Source of the DNA: Streptomyces sp. Je 1-369
Lineage (GTDB): Bacteria; Actinomycetota; Actinomycetes; Streptomycetales; Streptomycetaceae
Direction: 5' to 3'
Length of the DNA stretch: 64,000 bases
Assembly: GCF_026810505.1 (NCBI RefSeq)
Contig: NZ_CP101750.1
Location: forward strand, 7,552,515 to 7,616,514
The translations under genes were made by a program, and so were the position numbers. The notes under the pieces were generated by a model. It ran no database searches. It was given only the letters and a program-made list of their open reading frames with translations, and was not told the origin of the DNA. How positions within the stretch are numbered: the first letter of the stretch is position 1; each line of letters begins with the position of its first letter. Below, one piece after another: positions 43,296-51,446 of the stretch.

Positions 43296-44942
43296 ATGAG
43301 CGGACGCATAGAGCGCACCGAGACGACTGCACGACCTGTACGGCTCGGCAAAGGGGAACGGATCGCCGACTGGGCGGACGGAAGGCTCGGCATCAACTCC
43401 CTGGCCAAGAGCCAGATGCGCAAGATCTTCCCCGACCACTGGTCGTTCATGTTCGGGGAGATCTGCCTCTACAGCTTCATCATCCTCATCCTGACCGGCA
43501 CCTACCTGACGCTCTTCTTCGACCCGAGCATGACCGAAGTGGCGTACGACGGGACGTACGTGCCGCTCAAGGGCATCCTGATGACCAAGGCGTACGAATC
43601 CACGGTGGACATCAGCATGGAGGTGCGCGGCGGCCTCCTCATCCGGCAGATCCACCACTGGGCCGCGCTCGTCTTCGTCGCCGGGATGCTCGTGCACATG
43701 ATGCGGGTGTTCTTCACCGGCGCCTTCCGCAAACCGCGCGAACTCAACTGGGTGTTCGGCTGGACCCTGCTGTTCCTCGGCATCATCACCGGCCTGACCG
43801 GCTACTCGCTCCCCGACGACATGCTCTCCGGCACCGGCATCCGCTTCGCGCAGGGCGCCATCCTCGCCACCCCCGTCATCGGGACGTACCTCTCCTTCTT
43901 CCTCTTCGGCGGGGAGTTCCCGGGGAACGACATCATTCCGCGGCTCTACCCCATCCACATCCTGCTGTTGCCGGGCATCATGCTGGGGCTCGTGGTCGTC
44001 CACCTGATCCTGGTCTTCTACCACAAGCACACCCAGTTCGCCGGTCCCGGCAAGACCGAGAAGAACGTGGTCGGGGCGCCGCTCCTGCCCGTCTACATCG
44101 CCAAGGCGGGCGGCTTCTTCTTCCTCGTCTTCGGCGTCCTCGCGATCATGGGCGCGGTGGCCACGATCAACCCGGTCTGGCTGATGGGTCCCTACCGTCC
44201 CGACCTGGTATCCACCGGCGCCCAACCCGACTGGTACCTGGGCTTCTCCGAGGGGCTGATCCGGGTGATGCCGGGATGGGAGATCAACGCCTGGGGCCAC
44301 ACGCTCAACCTGGGCGTCTTCATCCCCTTCGCGCTCTTCCCTCTCATCCTCCTCGCCATCGGCGTCTACCCGTTCATCGAGTCCTGGGTCAAGGGCGACC
44401 GGCGGGAGCACCACATCGCGGACCGGCCGCGCAACGCGCCGGTCCGCACCGGCCTCGGCGTCGCCTGGCTCGCGCTGTTCGGCGTGCTGATGGTCGGCGG
44501 CGGCAACGACCTGTGGGTGACCCACTTCCACCTCTCCATCAACGACATCACGATGTTCGTGCGCGTCGGCGCCTTCGTCGTGCCCGCCCTCGCCTTCCTC
44601 GTCACGCACCGCATCTGCCTCGGTCTCCAGCACAGGGACCACGAGAAGGTGCTGCACGGCAGGGAGACCGGCACGATCCGACGCCTCCCGCACGGCGAGT
44701 ACGTCGAGATCCACGAACGGCTGCCGCAGTCCGAGCTGTACCGCCTCACCGCCCACGAGCAGCCCCGCCCCTACGAGATAGGCCCCGTCGTCGACGCCAA
44801 CGGCGTCACCCGCAAGGTCCGCCTCTCCGAACGCCTCCGAGCCCGCCTGGCCCGTGCCATGTACGGCCCCAAGGCCCAGGTCCCCAAGGCGACGCCGGAG
44901 GAGTACCTGGCGATCCAGCGAGGGGAGGGTGATCACCACTGA
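43296..44942 (+). CDS. QcrB-like cytochrome b, solitary copy
   Basis: 548 residues, very similar in layout to the QcrB subunit of the actinobacterial bcc-aa3 oxidase: conserved N-terminus LGINSLAKSQMRKIFPDHWS, heme ligands in RQIHHWAALVFVAGMLVH and YPIHILLLPG/VVVHLILVFYHKH, and PDWYLGFSEG at the quinol pocket. ATG has AGGGAG 5 bases upstream and a TACCCT element at 43267-43272. QcrC and QcrA, which normally precede qcrB, are absent and a phosphoesterase follows, so this looks like a second, unlinked copy. It might swap into the oxidase under special conditions or with a pathway-specific inhibitor; this is inference. Confidence 0.9.
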   Translation: MSGRIERTETTARPVRLGKGERIADWADGRLGINSLAKSQMRKIFPDHWSFMFGEICLYSFIILILTGTYLTLFFDPSMTEVAYDGTYVPLKGILMTKAYESTVDISMEVRGGLLIRQIHHWAALVFVAGMLVHMMRVFFTGAFRKPRELNWVFGWTLLFLGIITGLTGYSLPDDMLSGTGIRFAQGAILATPVIGTYLSFFLFGGEFPGNDIIPRLYPIHILLLPGIMLGLVVVHLILVFYHKHTQFAGPGKTEKNVVGAPLLPVYIAKAGGFFFLVFGVLAIMGAVATINPVWLMGPYRPDLVSTGAQPDWYLGFSEGLIRVMPGWEINAWGHTLNLGVFIPFALFPLILLAIGVYPFIESWVKGDRREHHIADRPRNAPVRTGLGVAWLALFGVLMVGGGNDLWVTHFHLSINDITMFVRVGAFVVPALAFLVTHRICLGLQHRDHEKVLHGRETGTIRRLPHGEYVEIHERLPQSELYRLTAHEQPRPYEIGPVVDANGVTRKVRLSERLRARLARAMYGPKAQVPKATPEEYLAIQRGEGDHH

Positions 44943-44977
44943 AGGCACCGCAGCGCCGCCTCGGTTAGCCTCGCAGC

Positions 44978-45835
44978 GTGATGGCATCCGAGAACACTCC
45001 GAAGCTGCTCGCGATCAGCGACCTGCATGTGGCGTACGCGGAGAACAGGACGTACGTCGAGACGATCAGACCCCGGTCGGACGGGGACTGGCTGATCGTC
45101 GCGGGCGACGTCGCCGAGCGCATGGCCGACATCGAGTGGGCGCTGCGCACGCTCGCCGGGCGCTTCGCGAAGGTGGTGTGGTCGCCGGGCAACCACGAAC
45201 TGTGGACGCCGAAGGACGACCCGGTCCAGGTGCGCGGCGAGGAGCGGTACCAGCACATCGTCGCGTTCTGCCGCGAGTTGGGCATCGCGACGCCCGAGGA
45301 CCCCTACCCCGTGTGGGACGGGCCGGGCGGCCCGGTCGTCGTCGCCCCGCTCTTCCTCCTCTACGACTACACCTTCCGCCCCGAGGGCACGCACACGAAG
45401 GAGCAGGCACTGGAGGTCGCCCACGAGGCGGGCGTCGTCTGCACGGACGAGTACTTCCTGCACCCCGACCCGTACGCGACCCGCGACGACTGGTCCCGCG
45501 CCCGCGTCAAGTACACTGAGGACCGCCTCGCCGAACGCCCCGCGGGCCTCCCGACGGTCCTCATCAACCACTGGCCGCTGCTCCGCGAACCCACCCGCAT
45601 CCTGCGCTACCCCGAGTTCGCCCTGTGGTGCGGCACCGAGCGCTCCGCCGACTGGCACGTGAAGTACGAAGCGGCAGCCGTCGTCTACGGCCACCTGCAC
45701 ATCCCCCGCACCACCGTCCACGACGGCGTACCGCACATCGAGGCATCCGTCGGCTACCCGCGCGAGTGGCGCAGGGACTTCCACCCCGACCCGCATCTGC
45801 GGCAGGTGTTGCCGGTGCCGCCCGCGGAGGGCTGA
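44978..45835 (+). CDS. Calcineurin-like metallophosphoesterase
   Basis: 285 residues. The metal-binding motifs are complete: ISDLHVAY (DxH), IVAGDVAE (GD), WSPGNHELW (GNHE), NHWPLL and YGHLHIP (GHxH). TAGCCT at 44966-44971 places the transcription start at about the GTG/ATG pair, so translation is probably leaderless from GTG 44978 or ATG 44981. In other Streptomyces homologues are often next to a phosphopantetheinyl transferase gene; none is seen here. Substrate not known. Confidence 0.88.
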   Translation: MMASENTPKLLAISDLHVAYAENRTYVETIRPRSDGDWLIVAGDVAERMADIEWALRTLAGRFAKVVWSPGNHELWTPKDDPVQVRGEERYQHIVAFCRELGIATPEDPYPVWDGPGGPVVVAPLFLLYDYTFRPEGTHTKEQALEVAHEAGVVCTDEYFLHPDPYATRDDWSRARVKYTEDRLAERPAGLPTVLINHWPLLREPTRILRYPEFALWCGTERSADWHVKYEAAAVVYGHLHIPRTTVHDGVPHIEASVGYPREWRRDFHPDPHLRQVLPVPPAEG

Positions 45836-45840
45836 ACACG

Positions 45841-47808
45841 TCAGGGCTGCGCCGGCAGGGGTCTGCGGGCGAGGAGTTCGGCCAGGCCCTGGCGGGTGGC
45901 CGCCAGGACCACGCGGTCCTCGGGGCGCAGTTCGTAGGACGGGTCCAGCTCCCACTCCAGGCCTGAGGGGAGGTTCGGGTCCTGGTGCGAGGCGCGTTCC
46001 AGGGCGACAACGCGCCATGCCCCCGGCCGGAACACCTCGGCGATCCTGCGGCCCGTCAGCTGCGGCTGGAGTGAGACGTCGAGTGCCGCGAAGAGCAGCA
46101 CCGAGCGTTCGACGGGCAGGGCCCCCAGGATCTGGCGGCCCATCATCGCTCCGGCGAAGGCGGGCGCGGCCAGGGCCGACACGCTGCGGCTGCGGGTGAG
46201 GGCGCCGGGGTGGGCGGCGCGCAGGGTGCGGTAGACGGCGGTCGCGAACTCGTCGTCGTAGAGGCGCAGCGCCACCCGCAGATCGGGCTTGACCGACCGT
46301 GCGTACAGGGCCGCTTCGAGGTTTATCGTGTCCGCGCTGGTCAGCGCGAGCAGCGCGTGCGCGCGGTGCACCTTCGCCGCCTCCAGGACACCCTCCTCCG
46401 TCACGTCACCGATCACCGTGGGCACGCGCAGCCGCCGCGCCAGGGAGATGCCGCGCGCCTCCGGGTCGGCCTCCACGCACACCACCGGGATGTCCAGCTC
46501 GCGGAGTCGCGCGAGGACCCGTGTGCCGATCTTGCCGAGGCCGAGCAGGACGACGTGGCCCGAGAGGCCGCGCGGCGGGCGGCGCAGCGAGGACGCGGTG
46601 CGGAACGTGCCGAGGGCCTCCAGGACGGCGGCGAAGAGGATGGGCAGGAGGAGCAGTCCGACCAGGCCTGCGAGGAGTTGGAGGACCTGGCGGCTCATCG
46701 GGCCGTCGGTCGCCGGATCGTTTATCGAGAAGAGGTCGAGGAGCGTCAGGTACGTGGCGTGCAGCGGCGTGGTGTCCTCGGTGGTGACGATCGACGCGAT
46801 GGCCATGCCGACGACGGCCGCCGCGAACCCAGCCACCGACCAGCGAAGGCGACGCGAGAACAGCTCGCGCAGCGGTACGCCGCGCCCCGCGAGGAACCCG
46901 GGCGGCGGGGCGGTCCCCGAGTACGAGACGGTCTCCAGGACCAGCGCGCCCCGGCCGGGAGCGGCGGCGACGGCGGCGTCGTCGGGCAGCAGCCGGGGCC
47001 CCGCTCCGGCGCCCGCGTCGTCCGAACCCTCGGCGCCCGCCGGGTCGTTGGCGGTGGACGAGAGCAGCGCGAGGGTGGCGAGACCGCGCGGCGCCACCTG
47101 GCCCGGCGCCGGGGGAGTGCGTTCCACGGCGCGCAGCAGCAGCCCGTCGGCGTGTACGACCTTGCTGGTACCGGCGACCGCGGTGGCCGCGAGGGCGGGC
47201 GCCGCGGTGTCGGCGTCGGACAGGACGGTGACGCTGGCGTCCGTCGTCGCCAGGCCCGCAACGGCCGCCGCCTGGTCGAGCAGTTCCTCCACGTGCTGGC
47301 CGAGCTTGCGGTTGTACAGCCGGATCACCAGACGGAGGCGGGGGTTGAGCCGCCGCGCGGCAAGCGCCGTACGGATGTTGGTCTCGTCGTCGTCATGCAT
47401 CAGCGCGAGCGCGGCGGCCCGCGGGACGCCCGCGTCGACGAGGACGTCGTCGGTGAGCTCGGGGGCCTCCAGGGTCCGCGGCAGGTCGGCCGCGCCGCCG
47501 CCCTCACCGGTGCCGTTCCCGTTCCCGTTCCCGTTCCCGTTGACGTGCGCGGAGCCGTTGCCGTTGCCGGTCGTTCGTGACACCGCGGCGGTGATACGTC
47601 CGATCAGTGCGGTCGTCCGGGCCCGTCCCGTCAGCCGGCTCGGCTCGGCGCCGCCGGACGGCAGGACGAGGACGACCTGTTCGCCGTAGACACCGCGGAG
47701 CTCGGCGGCCAGCCGGTGGGCCAGGACGTTGTCACCGCCGCACACGACCATGTGGCCGGTGGCGGGCGGCGAAGGGCGCTGTGGAGGGAGCGAAGATGCG
47801 TGCGACAC
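45841..47808 (-). CDS. TrkA/RCK-domain ion channel-like protein (CASTOR/POLLUX type)
   Basis: 655 residues. Two RCK-N (Rossmann) domains are visible, one N-terminal (HMVVCGGDNVLAHRLAAEL near 20) and one C-terminal (HVVLLGLGKIGTRVLARL near 430, then VCVEADPEARG). Between them lie a pore-like pair of hydrophobic stretches (VAGFAAAVVGMAIASI and LLAGLVGLLLLPILFAAVL). This is the layout of CASTOR/POLLUX-related channels. Residues about 80-100 carry an (Asn-Gly)n tract coded by a 6-bp repeat. Start GTG 47808 has no clear ribosome-binding site; ATG 47751 is an alternative. Its 3' end faces the phosphoesterase 5 bases away. Confidence 0.82.
   Translation of the reverse strand: MSHASSLPPQRPSPPATGHMVVCGGDNVLAHRLAAELRGVYGEQVVLVLPSGGAEPSRLTGRARTTALIGRITAAVSRTTGNGNGSAHVNGNGNGNGNGTGEGGGAADLPRTLEAPELTDDVLVDAGVPRAAALALMHDDDETNIRTALAARRLNPRLRLVIRLYNRKLGQHVEELLDQAAAVAGLATTDASVTVLSDADTAAPALAATAVAGTSKVVHADGLLLRAVERTPPAPGQVAPRGLATLALLSSTANDPAGAEGSDDAGAGAGPRLLPDDAAVAAAPGRGALVLETVSYSGTAPPPGFLAGRGVPLRELFSRRLRWSVAGFAAAVVGMAIASIVTTEDTTPLHATYLTLLDLFSINDPATDGPMSRQVLQLLAGLVGLLLLPILFAAVLEALGTFRTASSLRRPPRGLSGHVVLLGLGKIGTRVLARLRELDIPVVCVEADPEARGISLARRLRVPTVIGDVTEEGVLEAAKVHRAHALLALTSADTINLEAALYARSVKPDLRVALRLYDDEFATAVYRTLRAAHPGALTRSRSVSALAAPAFAGAMMGRQILGALPVERSVLLFAALDVSLQPQLTGRRIAEVFRPGAWRVVALERASHQDPNLPSGLEWELDPSYELRPEDRVVLAATRQGLAELLARRPLPAQP
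47513..47542 (-). repeat. 6-bp tandem repeat coding Asn-Gly
   Basis: Five units of CCGTTC (last CCGTTG) on the + strand, reading AACGGG on the coding strand, encode part of the NGNGNG tract of the RCK protein. A hexamer repeat keeps frame when units are gained or lost. Confidence 0.9.
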
Positions 47809-47930
47809 AGACAGAAGAGTGCCTCAAGTGCCGCACCGGTTCCGCTGCCGCGCCGGTTCGGCCGCCGCGACGGTCCCGCTGCCGCGACGGTCCCGCCGCC
47901 GTCCCGGTTCCGCGCGCGGCACGACGGTTC

Positions 47931-47948
47931 TGACTGATCCGTCAGTCA
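47931..47948. promoter_or_regulatory. Inverted repeat TGACTGA-TCCG-TCAGTCA
   Basis: A perfect 7-bp inverted repeat with a 4-base centre in the 243-base gap between the RCK gene and the XRE-TetR gene. A second perfect palindrome, GTCTGCGCAGAC, lies at 47965-47976. Both look like protein-binding sites and could serve either divergent gene. Confidence 0.5.
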
Positions 47949-48006
47949 GCATCGCAATTCCTGCGTCTGCGCAGACACGGCGCGGAGAAAGGCGTATGGA
48001 TCACTG

Positions 48007-48043
48007 CCCGCGCGTTGCGTTCGCCGCAACGCGCGGGTAGGGT
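48007..48043 (+). promoter_or_regulatory. 13-bp palindromic operator and -10 of the XRE-TetR gene
   Basis: CCCGCGCGTTGCG (48007-48019) and its exact inverse (48025-48037) flank a 5-base centre and abut a TAGGGT -10 element (48038-48043). The ATG follows 8 bases later without a ribosome-binding site, so the regulator is probably leaderless and repressed by protein bound at this site. Confidence 0.65.
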
Positions 48044-48051
48044 CGCCGACC

Positions 48052-48912
48052 ATGGAGTACGACCCCGAGGTGGCGGACCGCGTCCGCAAGGTGATCGCCG
48101 ACGCCGGAGTGACCCAGCGCGAATTCGCCCGCCGCATCGTCATGGACCCCTCCAAGCTGTCCCGGTCCCTCGGCGGCACCCGGCGCTTCACCGCGGCGGA
48201 GCTCGCCCGCATCGCGGACACCGGCGGGGTCGACGCGGGCTGGCTGCTCGGCGCGGCCCGCCCTCCGGGGAGCACCCCCCGGCCCTCGGAGCCCGCCGCG
48301 CGACGCGAACGGGCCGTGGCGCCCGAGGGCGGCCGCCCCTTGCAGATCGTCCGCGAGACCGTCCGGCTCATCGCCGAGCGCGGCTTCCACGCCGTCCGCG
48401 TCCAGGACATCGCCGCGGCCTGCGACACCAGCACCGCCGCCATCCACTACCACTTCCCGGGCCGCGACGACCTCCTCGAGGCAGCGGTGCGCTGGTGCAT
48501 GGACGAGGACATGGCGCGCCGCGCGGCCCGGATCGCGGACGCCGCCGACACCGCCGACGAACTCCGGCAGCTCATCGAGCTGCAGATCCCCCGCACCCCG
48601 CAGCAGCGCTGGCAGTGGAGCGTCTGGCTCGACCTGTGGGCGGAGGCCGCCCGCTCCACCGCCATGGGCCGCCTGCACGCCGACTACTACCGGCAGTGGC
48701 GTGCGACCGTCGCCGACGTCATCCGCCGCGGCATCGCCGAAGGCGTCTTCCGGTGCGCCGACCCCGAGGCGGCGGCGCTGCGCCTGACCGCGCTGATCGA
48801 CGGCCTCGCCACGCAGGTCCTCGCCTCGGCGCCCGACGCTCCCGGCGCGGGCCCGGACGACATGCACGAGTCCCTCATCGCCTACGTCGACGCCACGCTG
48901 ACCGCGCACTGA
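48052..48912 (+). CDS. Double helix-turn-helix regulator: XRE domain fused to TetR domain
   Basis: 286 residues. Residues 1-65 form an XRE/Cro-type HTH (VTQREFARRIVMDPSKLSRSLGG), followed by a Pro-rich linker and a TetR-type HTH at about 95-140 (ERGFHAVRVQDIAAACDTSTAAIHYHFPGRDDLLEAAV). The C-terminal helical domain is BetI-like (LDLWAEAARSTAM). BetI-type proteins repress choline, betaine or carnitine genes, and the carnitine catabolism genes follow on the same strand after 90 bases. Palindromes in front of this gene and at 48933 are likely targets. The XRE-TetR combination is uncommon. Confidence 0.88.
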   Translation: MEYDPEVADRVRKVIADAGVTQREFARRIVMDPSKLSRSLGGTRRFTAAELARIADTGGVDAGWLLGAARPPGSTPRPSEPAARRERAVAPEGGRPLQIVRETVRLIAERGFHAVRVQDIAAACDTSTAAIHYHFPGRDDLLEAAVRWCMDEDMARRAARIADAADTADELRQLIELQIPRTPQQRWQWSVWLDLWAEAARSTAMGRLHADYYRQWRATVADVIRRGIAEGVFRCADPEAAALRLTALIDGLATQVLASAPDAPGAGPDDMHESLIAYVDATLTAH

Positions 48913-48932
48913 CACCCGTACACACACCCTCC

Positions 48933-48945
48933 GTACGGACCGTAC
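48933..48945. promoter_or_regulatory. Operator-like palindrome in front of the carnitine operon
   Basis: GTACGG-A-CCGTAC is a perfect 6-bp inverted repeat around one base, in the 90-base promoter region between the XRE-TetR gene and the BKACE gene. Its size and symmetry suit a TetR-type dimer. Confidence 0.5.
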
Positions 48946-49002
48946 TGAGCTTACGAACACGTCCCCCGTACTCAACACCCCACCCCCGAGGGAGAGTTCC
49001 GC

Positions 49003-49899
49003 ATGCCCGTGAACGACAACGTCATCATCACCGCCGCCCTGACCGGCGCGGGCGACACCGTCCGCAAGAGCCCGCACGTGCCCGTCACCCCCGAGCAGAT
49101 AGCCACCTCGGCGGTCGAGGCCGCCGACGCGGGCGCCGCCGTCGTCCACATCCACGTACGCAACCCCGAGACGGGCGAGCCCTCCCGCGACCCGCGCCTG
49201 TACCGCGAGGTCGTCGAGCGCATCAAGGAGACCGGCACCGACGTCGTCATCAACCTCACCGCCGGGATGGGCGGCGACCTCGTCGTCGACCCCATCGTGC
49301 CGTTGCAGGACCTCGGTGAGCTGCCCGGCACCGACCTCGTCGGCGGCCTGGACCGGCTCCCGCACGTCGAGGACCTGCTGCCGGACATCTGCACGCTCGA
49401 CTGCGGCTCCCTCAACTTCGGCGACAACCTCTACGTCTCCACGCCCGACATGCTCCGCCAGGGCGCCAAGCGCATCCAGGAGCTCGGCGTCCGCCCCGAG
49501 CTGGAGATCTTCGACACCGGCCAGCTCTGGTTCGCCAAGCAGCTCCTCGCCGAGGGACTGCTCGACAACCCCACCGTCTTCCAGCTCTGCATGGGCATCC
49601 CGTGGGGCGCCCCCGCCGACCCGGGCGTCCTCCAGTCCATGGTCAACATGCTGCCCGAAGGCGCACAGTGGGCCAGCTTCGCGCTCGGCCGGATGCAGAT
49701 GCCGTGGGTCGCCCAGTCCATCCTGCTCGGCGGGCAGGTCCGCGTCGGCCTGGAGGACAACCTGTACCTCGGCAAGGGCAACAAGGTGACCAACGCGCAG
49801 CTCGTCGAGCGCGCCGTGCAGATCACGGAGAACCTCGGCTCGCGCGTCGCGACCCCGGACGAGGCCCGCCAGAAGCTCGGCCTGAAGCCCCGCTCCTGA
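49003..49899 (+). CDS. 3-keto-5-aminohexanoate cleavage-family enzyme, probable dehydrocarnitine cleavage enzyme
   Basis: 298 residues of the BKACE (DUF849) family, zinc-dependent TIM barrels that condense acetyl-CoA with a beta-keto acid. The zinc motif [10 protein letters not shown] is near 46, NLTAGMGG and the LDCGSLNFG segments line the pocket, and LEIFDTGQL is conserved. ATG has a GAGGGAGAG box. The next two genes encode a carnitine dehydrogenase-like protein and a thioesterase; in Pseudomonas the equivalent trio converts carnitine through 3-dehydrocarnitine to betainyl-CoA and acetoacetate, and then glycine betaine. That context makes dehydrocarnitine the likely substrate. Confidence 0.87.
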   Translation: MPVNDNVIITAALTGAGDTVRKSPHVPVTPEQIATSAVEAADAGAAVVHIHVRNPETGEPSRDPRLYREVVERIKETGTDVVINLTAGMGGDLVVDPIVPLQDLGELPGTDLVGGLDRLPHVEDLLPDICTLDCGSLNFGDNLYVSTPDMLRQGAKRIQELGVRPELEIFDTGQLWFAKQLLAEGLLDNPTVFQLCMGIPWGAPADPGVLQSMVNMLPEGAQWASFALGRMQMPWVAQSILLGGQVRVGLEDNLYLGKGNKVTNAQLVERAVQITENLGSRVATPDEARQKLGLKPRS

Positions 49900-49945
49900 C
49901 GCCACACCGACGCCCCCACGCCTGCCCCCCACTGAGGACATCACC

Positions 49946-50908
49946 ATGAGCAGCAGCACCACCACCCCTGAAGACGTCCGCCGCGTCGCCTGCGTCGGCG
50001 CCGGAGTCATCGGCGGCGGCTGGGTCGCCCACTTCCTGGCCCGCGGCTACGACGTCACCGCCTGGGACCCCGCCCCCGACGCCGAGCAGAAGCTGCGCCG
50101 CCTCGTCGAAGCCGCCTGGCCCGCCCTCACCCGGCTCGGGCTCGCCGAAGGCGCCTCGCGGGACCGCCTCACCGTCACCGCCACGCTCGAAGCGGCCGTC
50201 GCCGACGCCGAGTTCGTGCAGGAGAGCGCCCCCGAGAAGCTGGAGCTCAAGCGCGACCTGCTCGCCCGCCTGGACGCCGCCGCCCCCGCCGGTGTCGTCA
50301 TCGCCTCCTCCACCTCCGGCTACCCGATGACCGACATGCAGACCGGGGCCGCGACCCCGGGCCGCCTCGTCGTCGGGCACCCCTTCAACCCGCCGTACCT
50401 GATACCCCTCGTCGAGGTCGTCGGCGGCGAGCGGACCGACGCCGAAGCCGTGGCGTGGGCGTCCCGCTTCTACGAGGTCGCGGGCAAGTCCGTGATCACC
50501 ATGAAGAGCGAGGTCCCCGGGTTCATCGCCAACCGCCTCCAGGAAGCCCTGTGGCGCGAGGCCCTGCACATGGTCGCCAACGGCGAGGCCACCGTGCGGG
50601 AGATCGACGACTCCATCACCGAGGGCCCCGGCCTGCGCTGGGCGTTCATGGGCCCGATGCTCACGTTCGCGCTCGCGGGCGGCGAAGGCGGCATGGCCCA
50701 CATGCTCGACCACTTCGGCCCGTCCCTGAAGTCCCCCTGGACGCGGCTCGAAGCGCCCGAGCTCGACAAGAAGCTGTACGACGCCGTGGTCGCCGGATGC
50801 GATGACGCGGCGGACGGCCGCACCATCGCGGACCTCGTCGCCGAGCGCGACCAGGGCGTCATCGACGTCCTGCGCGCCACGGGCCGTCTGAACGGAGGCC
50901 GGAAGTGA
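49946..50908 (+). CDS. L-carnitine dehydrogenase (3-hydroxyacyl-CoA dehydrogenase family)
   Basis: 320 residues. NAD-binding motif GAGVIGGGWVAHFLARGYDV near the start, catalytic-region GHPFNPPYLIPLVEVV and GFIANRLQEALWREAL segments are those of the 3-hydroxyacyl-CoA dehydrogenase superfamily; the short length and GGGWVAHF motif are typical of carnitine 3-dehydrogenases. The gene follows the BKACE gene and overlaps the thioesterase start (GTGA). It should oxidise L-carnitine to 3-dehydrocarnitine with NAD. Confidence 0.88.
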   Translation: MSSSTTTPEDVRRVACVGAGVIGGGWVAHFLARGYDVTAWDPAPDAEQKLRRLVEAAWPALTRLGLAEGASRDRLTVTATLEAAVADAEFVQESAPEKLELKRDLLARLDAAAPAGVVIASSTSGYPMTDMQTGAATPGRLVVGHPFNPPYLIPLVEVVGGERTDAEAVAWASRFYEVAGKSVITMKSEVPGFIANRLQEALWREALHMVANGEATVREIDDSITEGPGLRWAFMGPMLTFALAGGEGGMAHMLDHFGPSLKSPWTRLEAPELDKKLYDAVVAGCDDAADGRTIADLVAERDQGVIDVLRATGRLNGGRK

Positions 50909-51396
50909 GCGAGTCGCTGCCGCTGGCCCGGCACCGCGTCCGTCCCGAGTGGATCGACTACAACGGCCACATGAGCGAGGCCTTCTACGTCCTCGTCTTC
51001 GGCTACGCCACGGACGCCATGATGATCGAGACGGGCCTGCACGCCGGCTACCGCGAGTCCACGGGCTGCTCCCTCTACACGGTCGAGGCGCACGTGCGGT
51101 ACCTGAACGACGTCTCCGAAGGCGCCCATCTCGCCGTCCGCACCCGACTGCTGGGCGCGGACGCGAAGAAGGCGCGCTTCACCCACGAGATGTACGTCGT
51201 CGAGGACGAGGGCGACGAACCGGGCCCGGACGCGGCGCCCGTGGCTACGACGGAACTGCTCGCGCTCCACGTCGACCGGAACGCGGGCCGCGCGACCCCC
51301 TTCCCGGGAGAGATCCGCGACCGCCTCGAGTCTCTGGCGGAACCGGCACCCGCTTGGGCAGGCCGTGCGATCGCCGAGGTACCCCGGGCCGGCTAG
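50905..51396 (+). CDS. Hotdog-fold thioesterase, probable betainyl-CoA thioesterase
   Basis: 163 residues. The 4HBT-type hotdog motif WIDYNGHMSEAFYVLVFGYATD is near 13, the first Asp being in the catalytic position. Start GTG 50905 overlaps the dehydrogenase stop. In carnitine operons this enzyme hydrolyses betainyl-CoA to glycine betaine. A Streptomyces intergenic repeat lies directly after its stop codon. Confidence 0.86.
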   Translation: MSESLPLARHRVRPEWIDYNGHMSEAFYVLVFGYATDAMMIETGLHAGYRESTGCSLYTVEAHVRYLNDVSEGAHLAVRTRLLGADAKKARFTHEMYVVEDEGDEPGPDAAPVATTELLALHVDRNAGRATPFPGEIRDRLESLAEPAPAWAGRAIAEVPRAG

Positions 51397-51437
51397 GGGC
51401 GCGGGGAACTGCGCGATCGGCCACGACGGACCGGCAG
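51395..51437 (+). repeat. Streptomyces intergenic repeat after the thioesterase
   Basis: The block starting AGGGGCGCGGGGAACTGCGC and ending in GACGGACCGGCAG is a copy of a short sequence that I recognise as frequent at 3' ends of Streptomyces genes. It sits between the thioesterase stop and the stop of the convergent transporter gene. Confidence 0.65.
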
Positions 51438-51446
51438 ACGAAGAAC

